A stretch of 43,352 nucleotides of DNA from 4484-232 sp964486555 (GCA_964486555.1 CAZANP010000011.1:1-43352); one strand, 5' to 3'; shown: positions 16,901 to 25,375, numbered from the stretch's first letter. Translations and numbers: made by a program. The notes: generated by a model from the letters alone, not told the origin.

Positions 16901-18264
16901 ATGATACCACCTGCACCTTCCATGTGATCGTGCTGGATAAAAACAGACCACCGAACGTTCCTCAGCTTCTTTCTCCCGAGAATGGATCTATCGATATGAA
17001 TGTCTCGAAGGTGACCCTATCGTGGGAATGCTCAGACCCAGATGGTGACGAGCTGAGGTATCACGTGTATTTTGGAGAGAATGAGCTTTTCTACATTGGA
17101 GAGACTTCCTCTACATCCATAACTATCGAGGATTTGAAGTACGGAGCCACCTATCTATGGAAAGTAGTGGCAATGGACGAACATGGAGAAACCACGGAAA
17201 GTGAGATCTTCTCGTTCTCAACTAGAAACTGGTGGACACGAGTTTTCGATGTGGAAGGGGAGGAAAAATTCGTTGAGATCAAGAGGATAGATGATAAACT
17301 GTACTTGCTTGGATCGAGAACGATAAATGGGGAAGATACATCGAGTATTGCGGTTCTAGATAGTGAGGGTAATCTTCTGAATATTATCGATTTGGGAAAT
17401 TTTGGTCCCATATATGGTCTTTGCAAAACAGATAAAGGTTTTGTCGCCATAACCTATGGAGCGCTCGATACGCACATATTGTGGCTAACGGAGAATTTTG
17501 AAATATCAAACATCGAAGTTTTGGAGGGAATAACTGTTGGTAGAACACTTCTTGAGTCGGGAAATGGATACATATCAGTCGGTAGTACCATTAACGATAA
17601 AGATGGTGTCGTGATTTTCCTCGATGAAAACGGCGGTGTGGAAGTACACAAATTCGACATATCCAAAAATATGGATGAATTCTCCTGTGCCGTGTTGGAT
17701 GATGACGGATTTATCGTTGTGGGAACGATCTTCAACGATGATTACGATATCCTTCTTGTAAAATTGAATGAAAACTTGGAAACGGTTTGGGTGAAAGAAT
17801 TCAAAGAGATTTCTAACGATTTTGGAAAATCCTTGATCAAGGTGGATAATGGTTATTTGATCTCCGGTAAAAGGTTCGATTCTGGAAGATCCTGTATCTA
17901 CGTTTTAAAGGTCGACGATGAGAGGGAGAAAATATGGGAAGAAACCATAGGGTTTGATAGCAGTTGCTTTGTGGAATCCATGGTGGAGAATGAAACAGGG
18001 GTAATTGTTGTTGGATGGAGAAGGAACCCATACGATGGGGTGATCGTGGAGTTAACGAAAGAGGGAAAAATCACACTGAAAAATGAGGTGGGTGGTAACG
18101 AAAGCGATTTCTTGTACGATGTGATACCACTTAATGGAGGTTTTCTGATCTTGGGAAGCAGCGATTCATGGGGGAAGGATAAAAACATTTATCTCATAAA
18201 GATCGACGAATACGGAAACTTCTCGGAAGAGCCAGAGGTGATAACATGGCAAGCAGAAGATTGA
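13978..18264 (+). CDS. Giant modular lipoprotein: FN3/cadherin-like modules plus 7-bladed propeller
   Basis: This 1428-aa protein starts with a lipobox signal (LMILSC), implying anchoring outside the cytoplasm. After a unique region (20-540) come regular modules: FN3-like 541-627 and 628-721, cadherin/Ig-like 722-808, FN3-like 808-901, cadherin/Ig-like 902-989, FN3-like 990-1084. Five modules carry acidic loops of the type DPDGDEL, DEDNDPL or DLDGDNL, typical calcium ligands. The C-terminus (1085-1424) holds seven repeats of about 45 residues (GFIVVGT, GYLISGK, GFLILGS), which I read as a seven-bladed beta-propeller. The start is GTG with AAAGGAGGT. Its end overlaps rpoN by 19 nt. The ligand is unknown; polysaccharide binding or cell-surface contact are possible. 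Confidence 0.85.
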   Translation: MKKLIVLLITLMILSCSPNHLEKPPLSSELSHIVIFEDGVILKTFPDSFEGTTSFQILNYRKNINRGPFYGGREITLDLGDGFLSGKVVIEVPWVSTNVVTLLEHNGRIYQVGRKCFSKNGISITIDAKDLSGIIDNELKIYIFKTIGVERREMEISGVGKKNSLKILYEEQGLNLEECELILNSTSQATLTRDETTVEVTIFPLEPTMVNTKLLVSIEGEQITVDENEVVVRDEVNEPFEKFLPVIHLECGLKILDLADVLENSVFYHSNGYVLNPKVEDLVMYGSSKSLIVVESFPESSPVVYQEVFRDNEKILVNFWLFLEKDGKFYLSFFSIVLEEASGYPSHVILSQGEEKFKISWDDVMKINEHPIIYVTRSGSFHKPTARGTFLKSSDFSLDVPWYTYRVKRISSHQGLGLFCGTLAGERLPPFRKESIEIERILDEADTLGSSSKLVFEVETQYGYLEENLIVPHAERTCIRLSPRNFILQGSKILWFSEGKLLGEGPEIFMEFHDEAEIEILVETEEGLIGFESYEVIPLERPSKPILKVTDVSKDKIHLSWDCEGEITCFELQRKDFQDFHRISITEMNDYIDENISQGESYSYRIRALNYTLPSSWSDTVEVTVPVNAPPETPHDPIPPDGAEDVETNVTLRWCSKDHDGDNMIFTIFLTSSGNTRELQTHENQLHLRGLDPHTKYFWRVKAYDGEAVSWGSTWTFTTINHPPKLFLKDQSVKEGERLLMDLTEFTEDEDNDPLTFDLLTGPGTLINDLYIFIPNYQDAGVHEVTLKVSDGFDEVTGSFKVIVEDVNRPPEVPENPYPEDGAKDVPSSITLKWDAKDPDGDELTFDVVIESDLGGFKKSVTTTSKMVPIDLKGHTSYTWKVVARDSEFCVEGPLWSFKTRNNPPELSIDDVEIFEGETLVLDLRDRARDLDGDNLSFSLVKGPGVLENDRYSFATDFDDAGVYEITLKVSDGFDDTTCTFHVIVLDKNRPPNVPQLLSPENGSIDMNVSKVTLSWECSDPDGDELRYHVYFGENELFYIGETSSTSITIEDLKYGATYLWKVVAMDEHGETTESEIFSFSTRNWWTRVFDVEGEEKFVEIKRIDDKLYLLGSRTINGEDTSSIAVLDSEGNLLNIIDLGNFGPIYGLCKTDKGFVAITYGALDTHILWLTENFEISNIEVLEGITVGRTLLESGNGYISVGSTINDKDGVVIFLDENGGVEVHKFDISKNMDEFSCAVLDDDGFIVVGTIFNDDYDILLVKLNENLETVWVKEFKEISNDFGKSLIKVDNGYLISGKRFDSGRSCIYVLKVDDEREKIWEETIGFDSSCFVESMVENETGVIVVGWRRNPYDGVIVELTKEGKITLKNEVGGNESDFLYDVIPLNGGFLILGSSDSWGKDKNIYLIKIDEYGNFSEEPEVITWQAED

Positions 18265-19193
18265 AGCTAGAGCAGAAGTTGAACTTAAAACTCATCATGA
18301 CAGATGAAGAAGCCCTGATGCTGGAATTTCTGGAAAGCAATATAGAGCAATTGAAAACTTATCTGGAGCCTTTCTCTCTCGTTTTGGATAGAGAGAGAGG
18401 AAGTGAAACTGTTGGAGACACGTTGGCAGATGAGGAAACTTCCCTACCTCGATATATGGAAAAACTGCTTCCATTCGCTCTTTTCAGCGATGAGGAAGAG
18501 AAGATAGCAGATTTCCTAATATACAACCTCGACGATAAAGGAAAGCTTCTGGTCACACTCGATGAGGTTTCCAACATGTTCGATGTGGATGAAGCGAAGT
18601 TGGAGGAAATAATCGAGAGATTGAAAGAAATAGGTCCTCCAGGTTTGTTTGAAGGTAAGGTCACAGGATTTGGCCGACCATCCCCCTACGTTCTTCCGGA
18701 TATAATCGTCAAATACGACGCTGGAAAGTTCGAAGTAACCACGCCACCCATCGAACTATCTCCTCAAACACCTTACAACGTGTTGAAAGCGATACAGCTG
18801 AGGAACGAAACACTGATGTCGGTGGGAAAGATCGTCGTGGAGGAGAATATGGAATTTTTCTTAGGAGAGAAGGACTACCCTAGAAGGCTGAAGGAAAAAT
18901 TCATAGCATCGAAAATTGGTAGGAGTCCTTCCACTGTGAGTAGAGCGGTGAAGAACAAGTACATCGCATCTCCAAGGGGTGTATTCAAAATGGAGATATT
19001 CGTTGGAAGAGGAAGTATACATCCCGAGGTGCTTATGGGATTGATCAGGAGAATTGTTGAGGAAAATGGGATGATACCAGATAGAGAGATCGCAAGCATT
19101 ATAAGCAAAATGGGATTTAAGGTTTCCAGACGTACCATCAACAAATACAGAAACATTCTTGGGATACCAGCTTCAAGGAGGAGAAAGAATTGA
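18246..19193 (+). CDS. rpoN: RNA polymerase sigma-54 factor RpoN (short form)
   Basis: Sigma-54 directs RNA polymerase to -24/-12 promoters and needs AAA+ activators. The 315-aa protein is much shorter than proteobacterial RpoN (about 480 aa) but retains the parts: an N-terminal region I-like stretch (LKLEQKLNLKLIM), the core-binding domain around 75-200 (LPFALFSDEEEKIADFLIYN), the helix-turn-helix IGRSPSTVSRAVKNKYIASP around 220-240, and the RpoN box SRRTINKYR at 294-302. The acidic region II is almost absent. The ATG lies inside the lipoprotein 3' end with an excellent SD, GAGGTGAT. No sigma-54 activator gene is in the window. Confidence 0.93.
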   Translation: MASRRLKLEQKLNLKLIMTDEEALMLEFLESNIEQLKTYLEPFSLVLDRERGSETVGDTLADEETSLPRYMEKLLPFALFSDEEEKIADFLIYNLDDKGKLLVTLDEVSNMFDVDEAKLEEIIERLKEIGPPGLFEGKVTGFGRPSPYVLPDIIVKYDAGKFEVTTPPIELSPQTPYNVLKAIQLRNETLMSVGKIVVEENMEFFLGEKDYPRRLKEKFIASKIGRSPSTVSRAVKNKYIASPRGVFKMEIFVGRGSIHPEVLMGLIRRIVEENGMIPDREIASIISKMGFKVSRRTINKYRNILGIPASRRRKN

Positions 19194-19810
19194 CCTGTCT
19201 GTTTCTAAACGGTACCTACGAGGATAAGGAGTATTATAGAAAGGCTATGACGGAATGTGATCGTTTGATAGCGGTGGATGGAGGAGCAGATTTCCTGAAA
19301 AATCTTGACATATTGCCTGATGTTTTCGTGGGAGATATGGATTCCGTGAGCGAAGAAACCGTCGAATGGTTGAAAGAAAAGAGGGTCCCCATGAAAGTAT
19401 ATCCTAAGGAGAAAGATGAAACGGATTTGGAACTCGCCTTGCTCGAAGTTGAGAATTTTCCCGTGAAAATCTTTGGTTGGGATGGGGAAAGGCTGGATAT
19501 GATACTGGCTCTCTTCTACTTGATGAGTAGGTTCAAGGAAGTTTATGCTGTTTCATCAAAACTCGAAATTGGCTATGTTGAGAAAGAAAAGACACTTGAA
19601 GCTGTGCCAGGTGAAACCTGGTCCATATTACCCTTGGGAGGAGATGCCAAGAGGGTATCGTTGAGGGGTTTTAAATACGAGATATTCAGAAAAGATATGA
19701 AAATAGAGAAACCGTATGGGGTTAGCAATGTAGCGAAATCCGATAAGGTTAGAATATCCGTTGAGAAAGGAGGAGTGATCTATTTCAGATGGAAAAGAAA
19801 ACCGTCGTGA
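19190..19810 (+). CDS. thiN: Thiamine pyrophosphokinase
   Basis: This enzyme transfers pyrophosphate from ATP to thiamine, forming thiamine diphosphate in the cytoplasm. The 206-aa protein shows the TPK signatures: AVDGGADFL near residue 29, FVGDMDSVS near 47 and KEKDETDLELAL near 73, with the Asp residues that bind Mg-ATP. The C-terminal domain ends with SNVAKSDKVRISVEKGGVIYF, matching the thiamin-binding region. The start is TTG at 19190, overlapping the rpoN stop as TTGA, with AAGGAGGAG before it. It overlaps dxr by 22 nt. Confidence 0.93.
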   Translation: MTCLFLNGTYEDKEYYRKAMTECDRLIAVDGGADFLKNLDILPDVFVGDMDSVSEETVEWLKEKRVPMKVYPKEKDETDLELALLEVENFPVKIFGWDGERLDMILALFYLMSRFKEVYAVSSKLEIGYVEKEKTLEAVPGETWSILPLGGDAKRVSLRGFKYEIFRKDMKIEKPYGVSNVAKSDKVRISVEKGGVIYFRWKRKPS

Positions 19811-20907
19811 TACTCGGCGCAACAGGTTCCATAGGTTCTCAAACTCTGGATGTTTTGAAAAGATTGGAAGGTTACGAGCTTGTGGGTTTTTCTTTTCACA
19901 GGAATGTGAGAAAAGCACAAACCATCCTGAAGGAGTTCAAAGTTAAGGCGATACTCGTGACAGGAGATGTAACTTTTGACGTGGAAGGTATAGCTGTTTA
20001 CAGAAGTCTTGAAGATTTTTTCGAGAAACTCTCTCCAGATATAACTTTAATCGCTGTCCCTGGTTTCGCCGGCCTTGAGATGACACTTAAAGCGATCGAA
20101 GCCTCAAAGAGAATAGCTCTTGCAAACAAGGAATCCTTGGTGTGTGGAGGATTTCTAATAAAAAAAGCTTTGGAACATCGTGGTACAGAACTCATACCCG
20201 TCGATAGTGAGCACAGTGCCATATTTCAGATACTCGATAAGGGCATGATGAAGATAGTTTTAACAGCATCTGGAGGAGCACTGAGGGATTGGAAGCTGGA
20301 GGATATCGAAAAAGCGAGAGTTGAAGACGTTCTGAAGCATCCAGTCTGGAGCATGGGAAGGAAAATAACGGTTGATTCTGCTACCATGGTCAACAAAGCT
20401 TTCGAAATCCTAGAAGCCATGGAGTTGTTTGAACTGGATTTTTCAAACATAGATGTTAAGATACACAGGGAGGGTCTTGTACATGGTATGGTGTTCTTCA
20501 AAGATGGTACGGTAAAAATGCTTCTATCCAATCCTGACATGAGGATACCCATAGCTTACTCTTTGACGTATCCTGACAGAGTCGTCGATTTTCCAGCTCC
20601 GAACATCACGAATTTAAATCTACTTTTTGAAGATCCTGACCCAGCAAGATATCCCTCATTCTTCCTCGTGAAAAGGATTTGTAGATCCTATGCGAAAAGG
20701 ACGGCTTACAATGCTGCAGATGAGGAGGCTGTGGAGGCTTTTCTGAATGGAAAGATAAAGTTCATACACATATCAAGGGTTTTGGAAGAAGTTGTTGAGA
20801 GTGTAAAAGGTGAACCGAGGGATTTGAAGGATTTGAAGGAAATTCATGAAGAGTCGAGAAAAATCGCTAGGAAGGTGATAGATTGTTTGTCCTCTACTTC
20901 ATTCTGA
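19789..20907 (+). CDS. dxr: 1-deoxy-D-xylulose 5-phosphate reductoisomerase
   Basis: DXR makes 2-C-methyl-D-erythritol 4-phosphate with NADPH, the committed step of the MEP isoprenoid pathway. The 372-aa protein has the N-terminal NADPH site GATGSIGSQTLDV, ALANKESLVCGG near 113, metal and substrate residues in VDSEHSAIFQ, SGGALRD, HPVWSMG and VDSATMVNKAFE, and the C-terminal four-helix domain with YNAADEEAVEAFL. The ATG at 19789 is far (about 15 nt) from GGAGG, but the N-terminus it gives matches homologues. It overlaps its neighbours on both sides. ispG lies two genes downstream. Confidence 0.97.
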   Translation: MEKKTVVILGATGSIGSQTLDVLKRLEGYELVGFSFHRNVRKAQTILKEFKVKAILVTGDVTFDVEGIAVYRSLEDFFEKLSPDITLIAVPGFAGLEMTLKAIEASKRIALANKESLVCGGFLIKKALEHRGTELIPVDSEHSAIFQILDKGMMKIVLTASGGALRDWKLEDIEKARVEDVLKHPVWSMGRKITVDSATMVNKAFEILEAMELFELDFSNIDVKIHREGLVHGMVFFKDGTVKMLLSNPDMRIPIAYSLTYPDRVVDFPAPNITNLNLLFEDPDPARYPSFFLVKRICRSYAKRTAYNAADEEAVEAFLNGKIKFIHISRVLEEVVESVKGEPRDLKDLKEIHEESRKIARKVIDCLSSTSF

Positions 20908-22373
20908 TATTCACCGGTATAATCAGCGTTCACGAGCTTGGGCATTATCTCTTCGCAAAACTCTTTAGAGTGAAAGTGCTTGAATTTGCTTTTGGATTCG
21001 GCCCCAAGATTTTCGCAATAAAAGGAAAAGAAACCACTTTCAGATTCAACCTCATACCTTTTGGAGGTTATGTGAAACTCCTGGGTGAAGAAGAGAACAC
21101 AGAAGTGGCGGAAGAGGATATCGGCAGGAGATATTACGACAAACCCGCTTTTCAAAGGCTTTTGATATCGTTCGCCGGTCCTCTTTTCTCCATACTGGCT
21201 GGGTATTTCCTTTTCATGGTGATCGTGGGAGTTTGGGGAGTTCCAGTCATCGGTATAGGATCTGTGGAGAGTGGGAGCCCAGCAGAAAGGGCAGGTCTCT
21301 TACCAGGAGATGTGATACTGAAGATAAATGGAAAGAGCGTGTACGACACGTTGGTCATCTCTCAAGAGATAAGAAAAGGAGGAGAAGTGACGTTCACCAT
21401 CTTAAGAAATGGTGAGAGGATAAATTTAAAAGTGACGCCACATCTTGTAGACGAGGAGTACGATATAACACTTGTCAGCGCTTCTGGAACCCCTTCAAAG
21501 GTCTTAACAGATGTCTCTGGAAGGGATATATCACCGAGTGTTCTAGAGGAATTCAAAGGTGAGTTTGTGACCTTGAATTTCGATGAAGGAAAGGTCAGTG
21601 GCGTTTTGAAAACGTACTATTACACTCCAAAGAGATATGTGATAGGGATAGTTTTCGCAGGTCTTTCCAAAGAGTTCGAAAAAGATTTCGAGATGTTCAA
21701 AAAAGGCGATGTGATCCTCTCAGTAGGTGATCAGAAGGTAAACGGTTGGCTCGATCTTGTAAGGATATATCAACTCATAAACGCAGGAAAAGGTAGTATG
21801 ATTATCCAACTGAGAGGAAAAAAACTGGAGTGGTGGGGGAAAGGTTTTGCTAGCAGCGTTCCTGTCACAATCGAAAGAGATGGTAGGATCTTGAGGTTAA
21901 ACGTTCCAGCAGGTATTATAAAGAATATTCTGGAGATACCAGGAATATTGAAGATGGAAGCTAAAAAGTTGAAACCAAAAGGATGGGATATCGTAACAAC
22001 CGCTGTATCAAGATGCAACTACATTCTCGTGACTTCGTGGAAATCCTTGGGCCGGATATTCAGCGGCCTTAGAAGTGGTGAAATCGTTGGGCCTGTGGGT
22101 ATTGTGGGTATTGTGGGTGAGGCGACGAAAGCAGGATTGGAAGCGGTCCTTTCTATAGTAGCCATAATCACCATGAGCCTTGGTATATTCAATTTGCTAC
22201 CATTACCTGCCCTGGATGGAGGCAAGATCGTTTTCTCGATCATAGAGATCGTGACAAGAAAAAAGGTGAATCCTGCTCTTGAGAACCTTATACATTTCAT
22301 AGGTTTCATATTCCTCATGATCTTGATGATATATATAACCATGATAGACATAGGAAGGCTGATCGGAAGATGA
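20883..22373 (+). CDS. rseP: Site-2 metalloprotease with PDZ domains (RseP family)
   Basis: This is a membrane-embedded zinc protease performing regulated intramembrane proteolysis, for example of anti-sigma factors. The first transmembrane helix carries the zinc motif HELGH at residues 17-21. Two PDZ-like regions follow (about 105-180, with SGSPAERAGLLPGDVILKINGKS, and about 245-320, with FKKGDVILSVGDQKVNG), and the C-terminal membrane part has NLLPLPALDGGK, the third zinc ligand motif. Members with one PDZ are about 360-450 aa; 496 aa fits two. The start is TTG with AGGAAGGTGAT inside dxr, a 25-nt overlap. The substrate is not indicated. Confidence 0.93.
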   Translation: MFVLYFILIFTGIISVHELGHYLFAKLFRVKVLEFAFGFGPKIFAIKGKETTFRFNLIPFGGYVKLLGEEENTEVAEEDIGRRYYDKPAFQRLLISFAGPLFSILAGYFLFMVIVGVWGVPVIGIGSVESGSPAERAGLLPGDVILKINGKSVYDTLVISQEIRKGGEVTFTILRNGERINLKVTPHLVDEEYDITLVSASGTPSKVLTDVSGRDISPSVLEEFKGEFVTLNFDEGKVSGVLKTYYYTPKRYVIGIVFAGLSKEFEKDFEMFKKGDVILSVGDQKVNGWLDLVRIYQLINAGKGSMIIQLRGKKLEWWGKGFASSVPVTIERDGRILRLNVPAGIIKNILEIPGILKMEAKKLKPKGWDIVTTAVSRCNYILVTSWKSLGRIFSGLRSGEIVGPVGIVGIVGEATKAGLEAVLSIVAIITMSLGIFNLLPLPALDGGKIVFSIIEIVTRKKVNPALENLIHFIGFIFLMILMIYITMIDIGRLIGR

Positions 22374-23410
22374 GTAAGCTCGTTATGGTTGGTAACGTTC
22401 CTCTAGGTGGAGGAAATCCCATAGTCATACAATCCATGACAACCACGAAAGCCAGTAATGTGAGCGAAACGATCGCTCAAATAGAAGCACTCGTCCGCGA
22501 AGGTTGCGAAATGGTGAGGATCGCGATATTAGATGAAGAAGACGTAGAAGCTATAGGTGAAATAAAGAGCAGAGTGAAAATACCTGTAATTGCGGATATA
22601 CAGTATGATTACAAATTGGCCATTCTTTCCATAAAAAATGGTATCGATAAGGTAAGGATAAACCCTGGAAACATCGGTTCAGAGGAAAAAGTCAGAGAAC
22701 TTGTGAAAGTAGCGAAAGACTACGGTGTACCGATAAGAGTGGGGGCAAACACGGGCTCTCTAAGGCACAGGGATCGCTACTCTGAAAGATGGATCGCACT
22801 CGCTGAATCAGCTTTGGAGGAAGTGAGAATCCTTGAAAAATTGGGATTCACAGACATTGTGATCTCAGCTAAGAGCTCGGATGTCAGGGAAACGATAAAA
22901 GCGAACGAATACATCCACGAGAAGGTCGATTATCCCATACATCTTGGTGTTACAGAAGCCGGTATTTACGAAACCTCCATTGTGAAATCCTCCATAGCGA
23001 TTGGACATCTAATCCTGAAGGGTATAGGAGACACTCTAAGGGTTTCGATAGCTGGAGATCCAGTTAGAGAAGTTAGAGTGGCCAGGAAAATGTTGATCGC
23101 TTTGGGAAAGAGAAAAGGAGTGGAGGTTATAGCATGCCCAGGATGTTCCAGAGCGGAGATAGATGTTGAGAAACTGGCAACGTTCGTTGAAGATGCCATA
23201 GGTAACATGAGGATCGATCTTAAAGTAGCTGTCATGGGGTGTGTTGTGAACGGAATAGGAGAAGGGAAAGACGCTGATATTGGAATTGCAGGAGTTAAGG
23301 ATGGTGCCGTCATATTTAGAGGAGGTAAAATAATCGAAAGGGTGAAGTTGAAAGACCTGGATAGGAGGTTGAAAGAGATAATAAAGGAGCTGAAGGAGGC
23401 AAAAACATGA
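22370..23410 (+). CDS. ispG: 4-hydroxy-3-methylbut-2-enyl diphosphate synthase
   Basis: IspG (GcpE) is a [4Fe-4S] enzyme that converts MEcPP to HMBPP, the penultimate MEP pathway step, using reduced flavodoxin or ferredoxin. The 346-aa protein has the TIM-barrel start (IQSMTTTKASNV), RINPGNIG, GANTGSL, LGVTEAGIYE and the C-terminal cluster ligands CPGCSRAEID and MGCVVNGIGEGKDADIG. The length is normal for the short bacterial form. It overlaps the site-2 protease by ATGA and the CBS-ACT gene by ATGA. It belongs to the same transcript as dxr. Confidence 0.97.
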   Translation: MSKLVMVGNVPLGGGNPIVIQSMTTTKASNVSETIAQIEALVREGCEMVRIAILDEEDVEAIGEIKSRVKIPVIADIQYDYKLAILSIKNGIDKVRINPGNIGSEEKVRELVKVAKDYGVPIRVGANTGSLRHRDRYSERWIALAESALEEVRILEKLGFTDIVISAKSSDVRETIKANEYIHEKVDYPIHLGVTEAGIYETSIVKSSIAIGHLILKGIGDTLRVSIAGDPVREVRVARKMLIALGKRKGVEVIACPGCSRAEIDVEKLATFVEDAIGNMRIDLKVAVMGCVVNGIGEGKDADIGIAGVKDGAVIFRGGKIIERVKLKDLDRRLKEIIKELKEAKT

Positions 23411-24012
23411 TAGTAAAGAGGTGGATGAGTAAAGATTTCCCCAAAGTGAAGCCTTCATGCACTGTGAGGGAATGCCTATCCAAAATGAGGTTATATCACA
23501 CGGATGCCTGCATAGTTGCTGACGACGATGATAAATTCCTTGGCCTTGTAAACAAAGCTTCCCTCTCTCAAATGAATCTCGAAGATCCCATAGAAGACGC
23601 CATCACTTTCCCCGATTTCTACGTTCGAGAGAATGACAGTGTTGAAGAAGCTTTACTCATGTTCCTTGAAAATCAAGAACCCTTTCTTCCAGTTGTGGAC
23701 GAGAATATGAAATTATCGGGTGTCATAACCCTCCAGGATTTCCTGGAATCTATGCTTGAGGTAACAGCGATGGATGAACCAGGATCAAAGATATCCTTGC
23801 TTCTTCTCGATGTTCCAGGGTCTCTGAAAAAGGTTGTGAACGTTTTAGCCGACAACAACATGAATATACTCTCCGTCATAACGATAAAAGAGGGTGAAAA
23901 CAAAAGGAGGGTTGTGATAAAAGTGGATAGTAAAAACGCTGAGGATGTAGCGAAGATCTTGGAAATGTACGAAATCCCCTACGATTACGTCGTTGAAGAG
24001 GAAGGGTTCTGA
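23407..24012 (+). CDS. CBS-pair and ACT domain protein (AcuB-like)
   Basis: This 201-aa protein has a CBS pair in residues 1-130 (VKRWMSKDFPKVKPS, TDACIVADDDDKFLGLV, then DFYVRENDSVEEALLMF, FLPVVDENMKLSGVITLQDFL) and an ACT domain from about 137 (KISLLLLDVPGSLKKVVNVLADNNMNI). CBS pairs bind adenine nucleotides and ACT domains bind amino acids or similar ligands, so this is likely a small regulatory sensor. AcuB-type proteins share the layout but their function is not settled. The start overlaps ispG by ATGA, and uppP follows after 2 nt. Confidence 0.85.
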   Translation: MIVKRWMSKDFPKVKPSCTVRECLSKMRLYHTDACIVADDDDKFLGLVNKASLSQMNLEDPIEDAITFPDFYVRENDSVEEALLMFLENQEPFLPVVDENMKLSGVITLQDFLESMLEVTAMDEPGSKISLLLLDVPGSLKKVVNVLADNNMNILSVITIKEGENKRRVVIKVDSKNAEDVAKILEMYEIPYDYVVEEEGF

Positions 24013-24014
24013 AA

Positions 24015-24734
24015 GTGGAAGCCGTTATACTCGGAATAATTCAAGGTCTTACAGAATTCCTGCCCATATCGAGTTCGGGGCATCTTGTCCTGGTGGATAA
24101 TATTTTGAAAGGAAATTACACTAACGTTCCGTTCATAGGATTTCTCCACCTTGGTACCTTCCTTGCCGTTTTGATCTTTTCAATCGAGGCAATAAGATTT
24201 TCTCTCAAAAGACCCAGGATCATTCTGAACCTAATCGTTTCCACCGTGCCAGCTGTGATCGTTGGGCTTTCTTTGAAGGACGAGCTCGGCAATATGGAGA
24301 GATTCCTGCCGTTATTCTTCCTTGTAACGACCTTCTTTCTGATACTCACCAAGGTGAAAAAAGGTGAAAAAAGGATGGATGGCATGAGTATACTCGATGC
24401 TCTCATCATAGGCCTTGCCCAAGCTCTGGCTATATTCCCAGGGGTATCACGAAGCGGCCTCACCGTTTCGACAGCCATCCTTCTTGGTTTCTCAAAGGAA
24501 GATGCTCTCAAATATTCATTCCTCATGTCCCTTCCCGTTATTTTGGGAGCGGGAGTTCTCTCTCTCTCAGCTGTGAAAGTTGAATATTCCATTCCTGCCT
24601 TCATAACATCGGTAGTTTTTGGAATAGTATCCTTGGTGTTCCTCGTGAGAACGGTCAGACGAGGAAAACTCTGGGTTTTCTCGTACTATACGTTATTTGT
24701 TGCTATAGTATCGTTTCTGACGGGAGGGAAATGA
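24015..24734 (+). CDS. uppP: Undecaprenyl-diphosphatase UppP/BacA
   Basis: This is a membrane phosphatase that recycles undecaprenyl diphosphate to the monophosphate carrier lipid for peptidoglycan synthesis; overexpression is associated with bacitracin resistance in known members. The 239-aa protein has both signatures: GLTEFLPISSSGHLVL at the N-terminus and FPGVSRSGLTVS in the middle, plus six to eight hydrophobic segments. It starts with GTG 24015, 2 nt after the CBS-ACT stop. Its position in an operon with dxr and ispG, which supply isoprenoid precursors, is functionally coherent. Confidence 0.95.
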   Translation: MEAVILGIIQGLTEFLPISSSGHLVLVDNILKGNYTNVPFIGFLHLGTFLAVLIFSIEAIRFSLKRPRIILNLIVSTVPAVIVGLSLKDELGNMERFLPLFFLVTTFFLILTKVKKGEKRMDGMSILDALIIGLAQALAIFPGVSRSGLTVSTAILLGFSKEDALKYSFLMSLPVILGAGVLSLSAVKVEYSIPAFITSVVFGIVSLVFLVRTVRRGKLWVFSYYTLFVAIVSFLTGGK

Positions 24735-25357
24735 TCATGACATTGGAAATTCTCGTTGTTGGGGGAAGTTTAAACGTTCCAGGAAGAGCAAATGCACCTT
24801 TCTCCACCACTCTTTTGCTCAAAGATGACGAGAGGGTAATCCTTGTCGACCCTGGAAGCTTCGTGACGACAGCGATTCTTGAAGAAGAACTTACAAAAAG
24901 AAGGATATTCCCAGATGACGTGACCGATATCATCCTCACGCACGTTCATATGGATCACATATACAATTCCATATTCTTCAAAAACGCCACCGTGCACCTT
25001 CATGAAAGTTATAGAACCAAAGATTACGAAAAATTCGGTCCTCTCATTGGAAAACTGTACAAATCCGTCATAGAATCGTGGGGAAAGTTGAACTTCATAG
25101 AGGATGGGGAGACTCTCTTCAATTACATCCATGTTTATCATACACCTTGGCATGCTAGAGAGCATCTATCATTCGTTATAGAGAGTTCTAACATGGGAAA
25201 GGTGTTCTTCCCAGGAGACATCTGTTATACGCGTCTAGACTACTATGATATAATCAAAGGTAATCGTGAAGGGAAATCCGCTGAGTTTATAAAAGAGAAA
25301 GTAAAAGAGTGCGACACGATAATATTCACTCATGACCTGCCACTCAATTTGCGGTGA
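24731..25357 (+). CDS. Metallo-beta-lactamase-fold hydrolase
   Basis: This 208-aa protein has the MBL fold with the metal motif HVHMDH near residue 74, then HTPWHAREHLS near 138 and FPGDICYT near 160; a late THDLPL supplies a final His. It resembles small MBL proteins of the MBLAC1/glyoxalase II-like type. No sequence feature fixes the substrate. Two in-frame ATGs are 6 nt apart; the first gives an ATGA overlap with uppP. glgA follows 18 nt after the stop, with its own strong SD. Confidence 0.87.
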   Translation: MIMTLEILVVGGSLNVPGRANAPFSTTLLLKDDERVILVDPGSFVTTAILEEELTKRRIFPDDVTDIILTHVHMDHIYNSIFFKNATVHLHESYRTKDYEKFGPLIGKLYKSVIESWGKLNFIEDGETLFNYIHVYHTPWHAREHLSFVIESSNMGKVFFPGDICYTRLDYYDIIKGNREGKSAEFIKEKVKECDTIIFTHDLPLNLR

Positions 25358-25375
25358 ATAGGAGGTGTTCCTACC

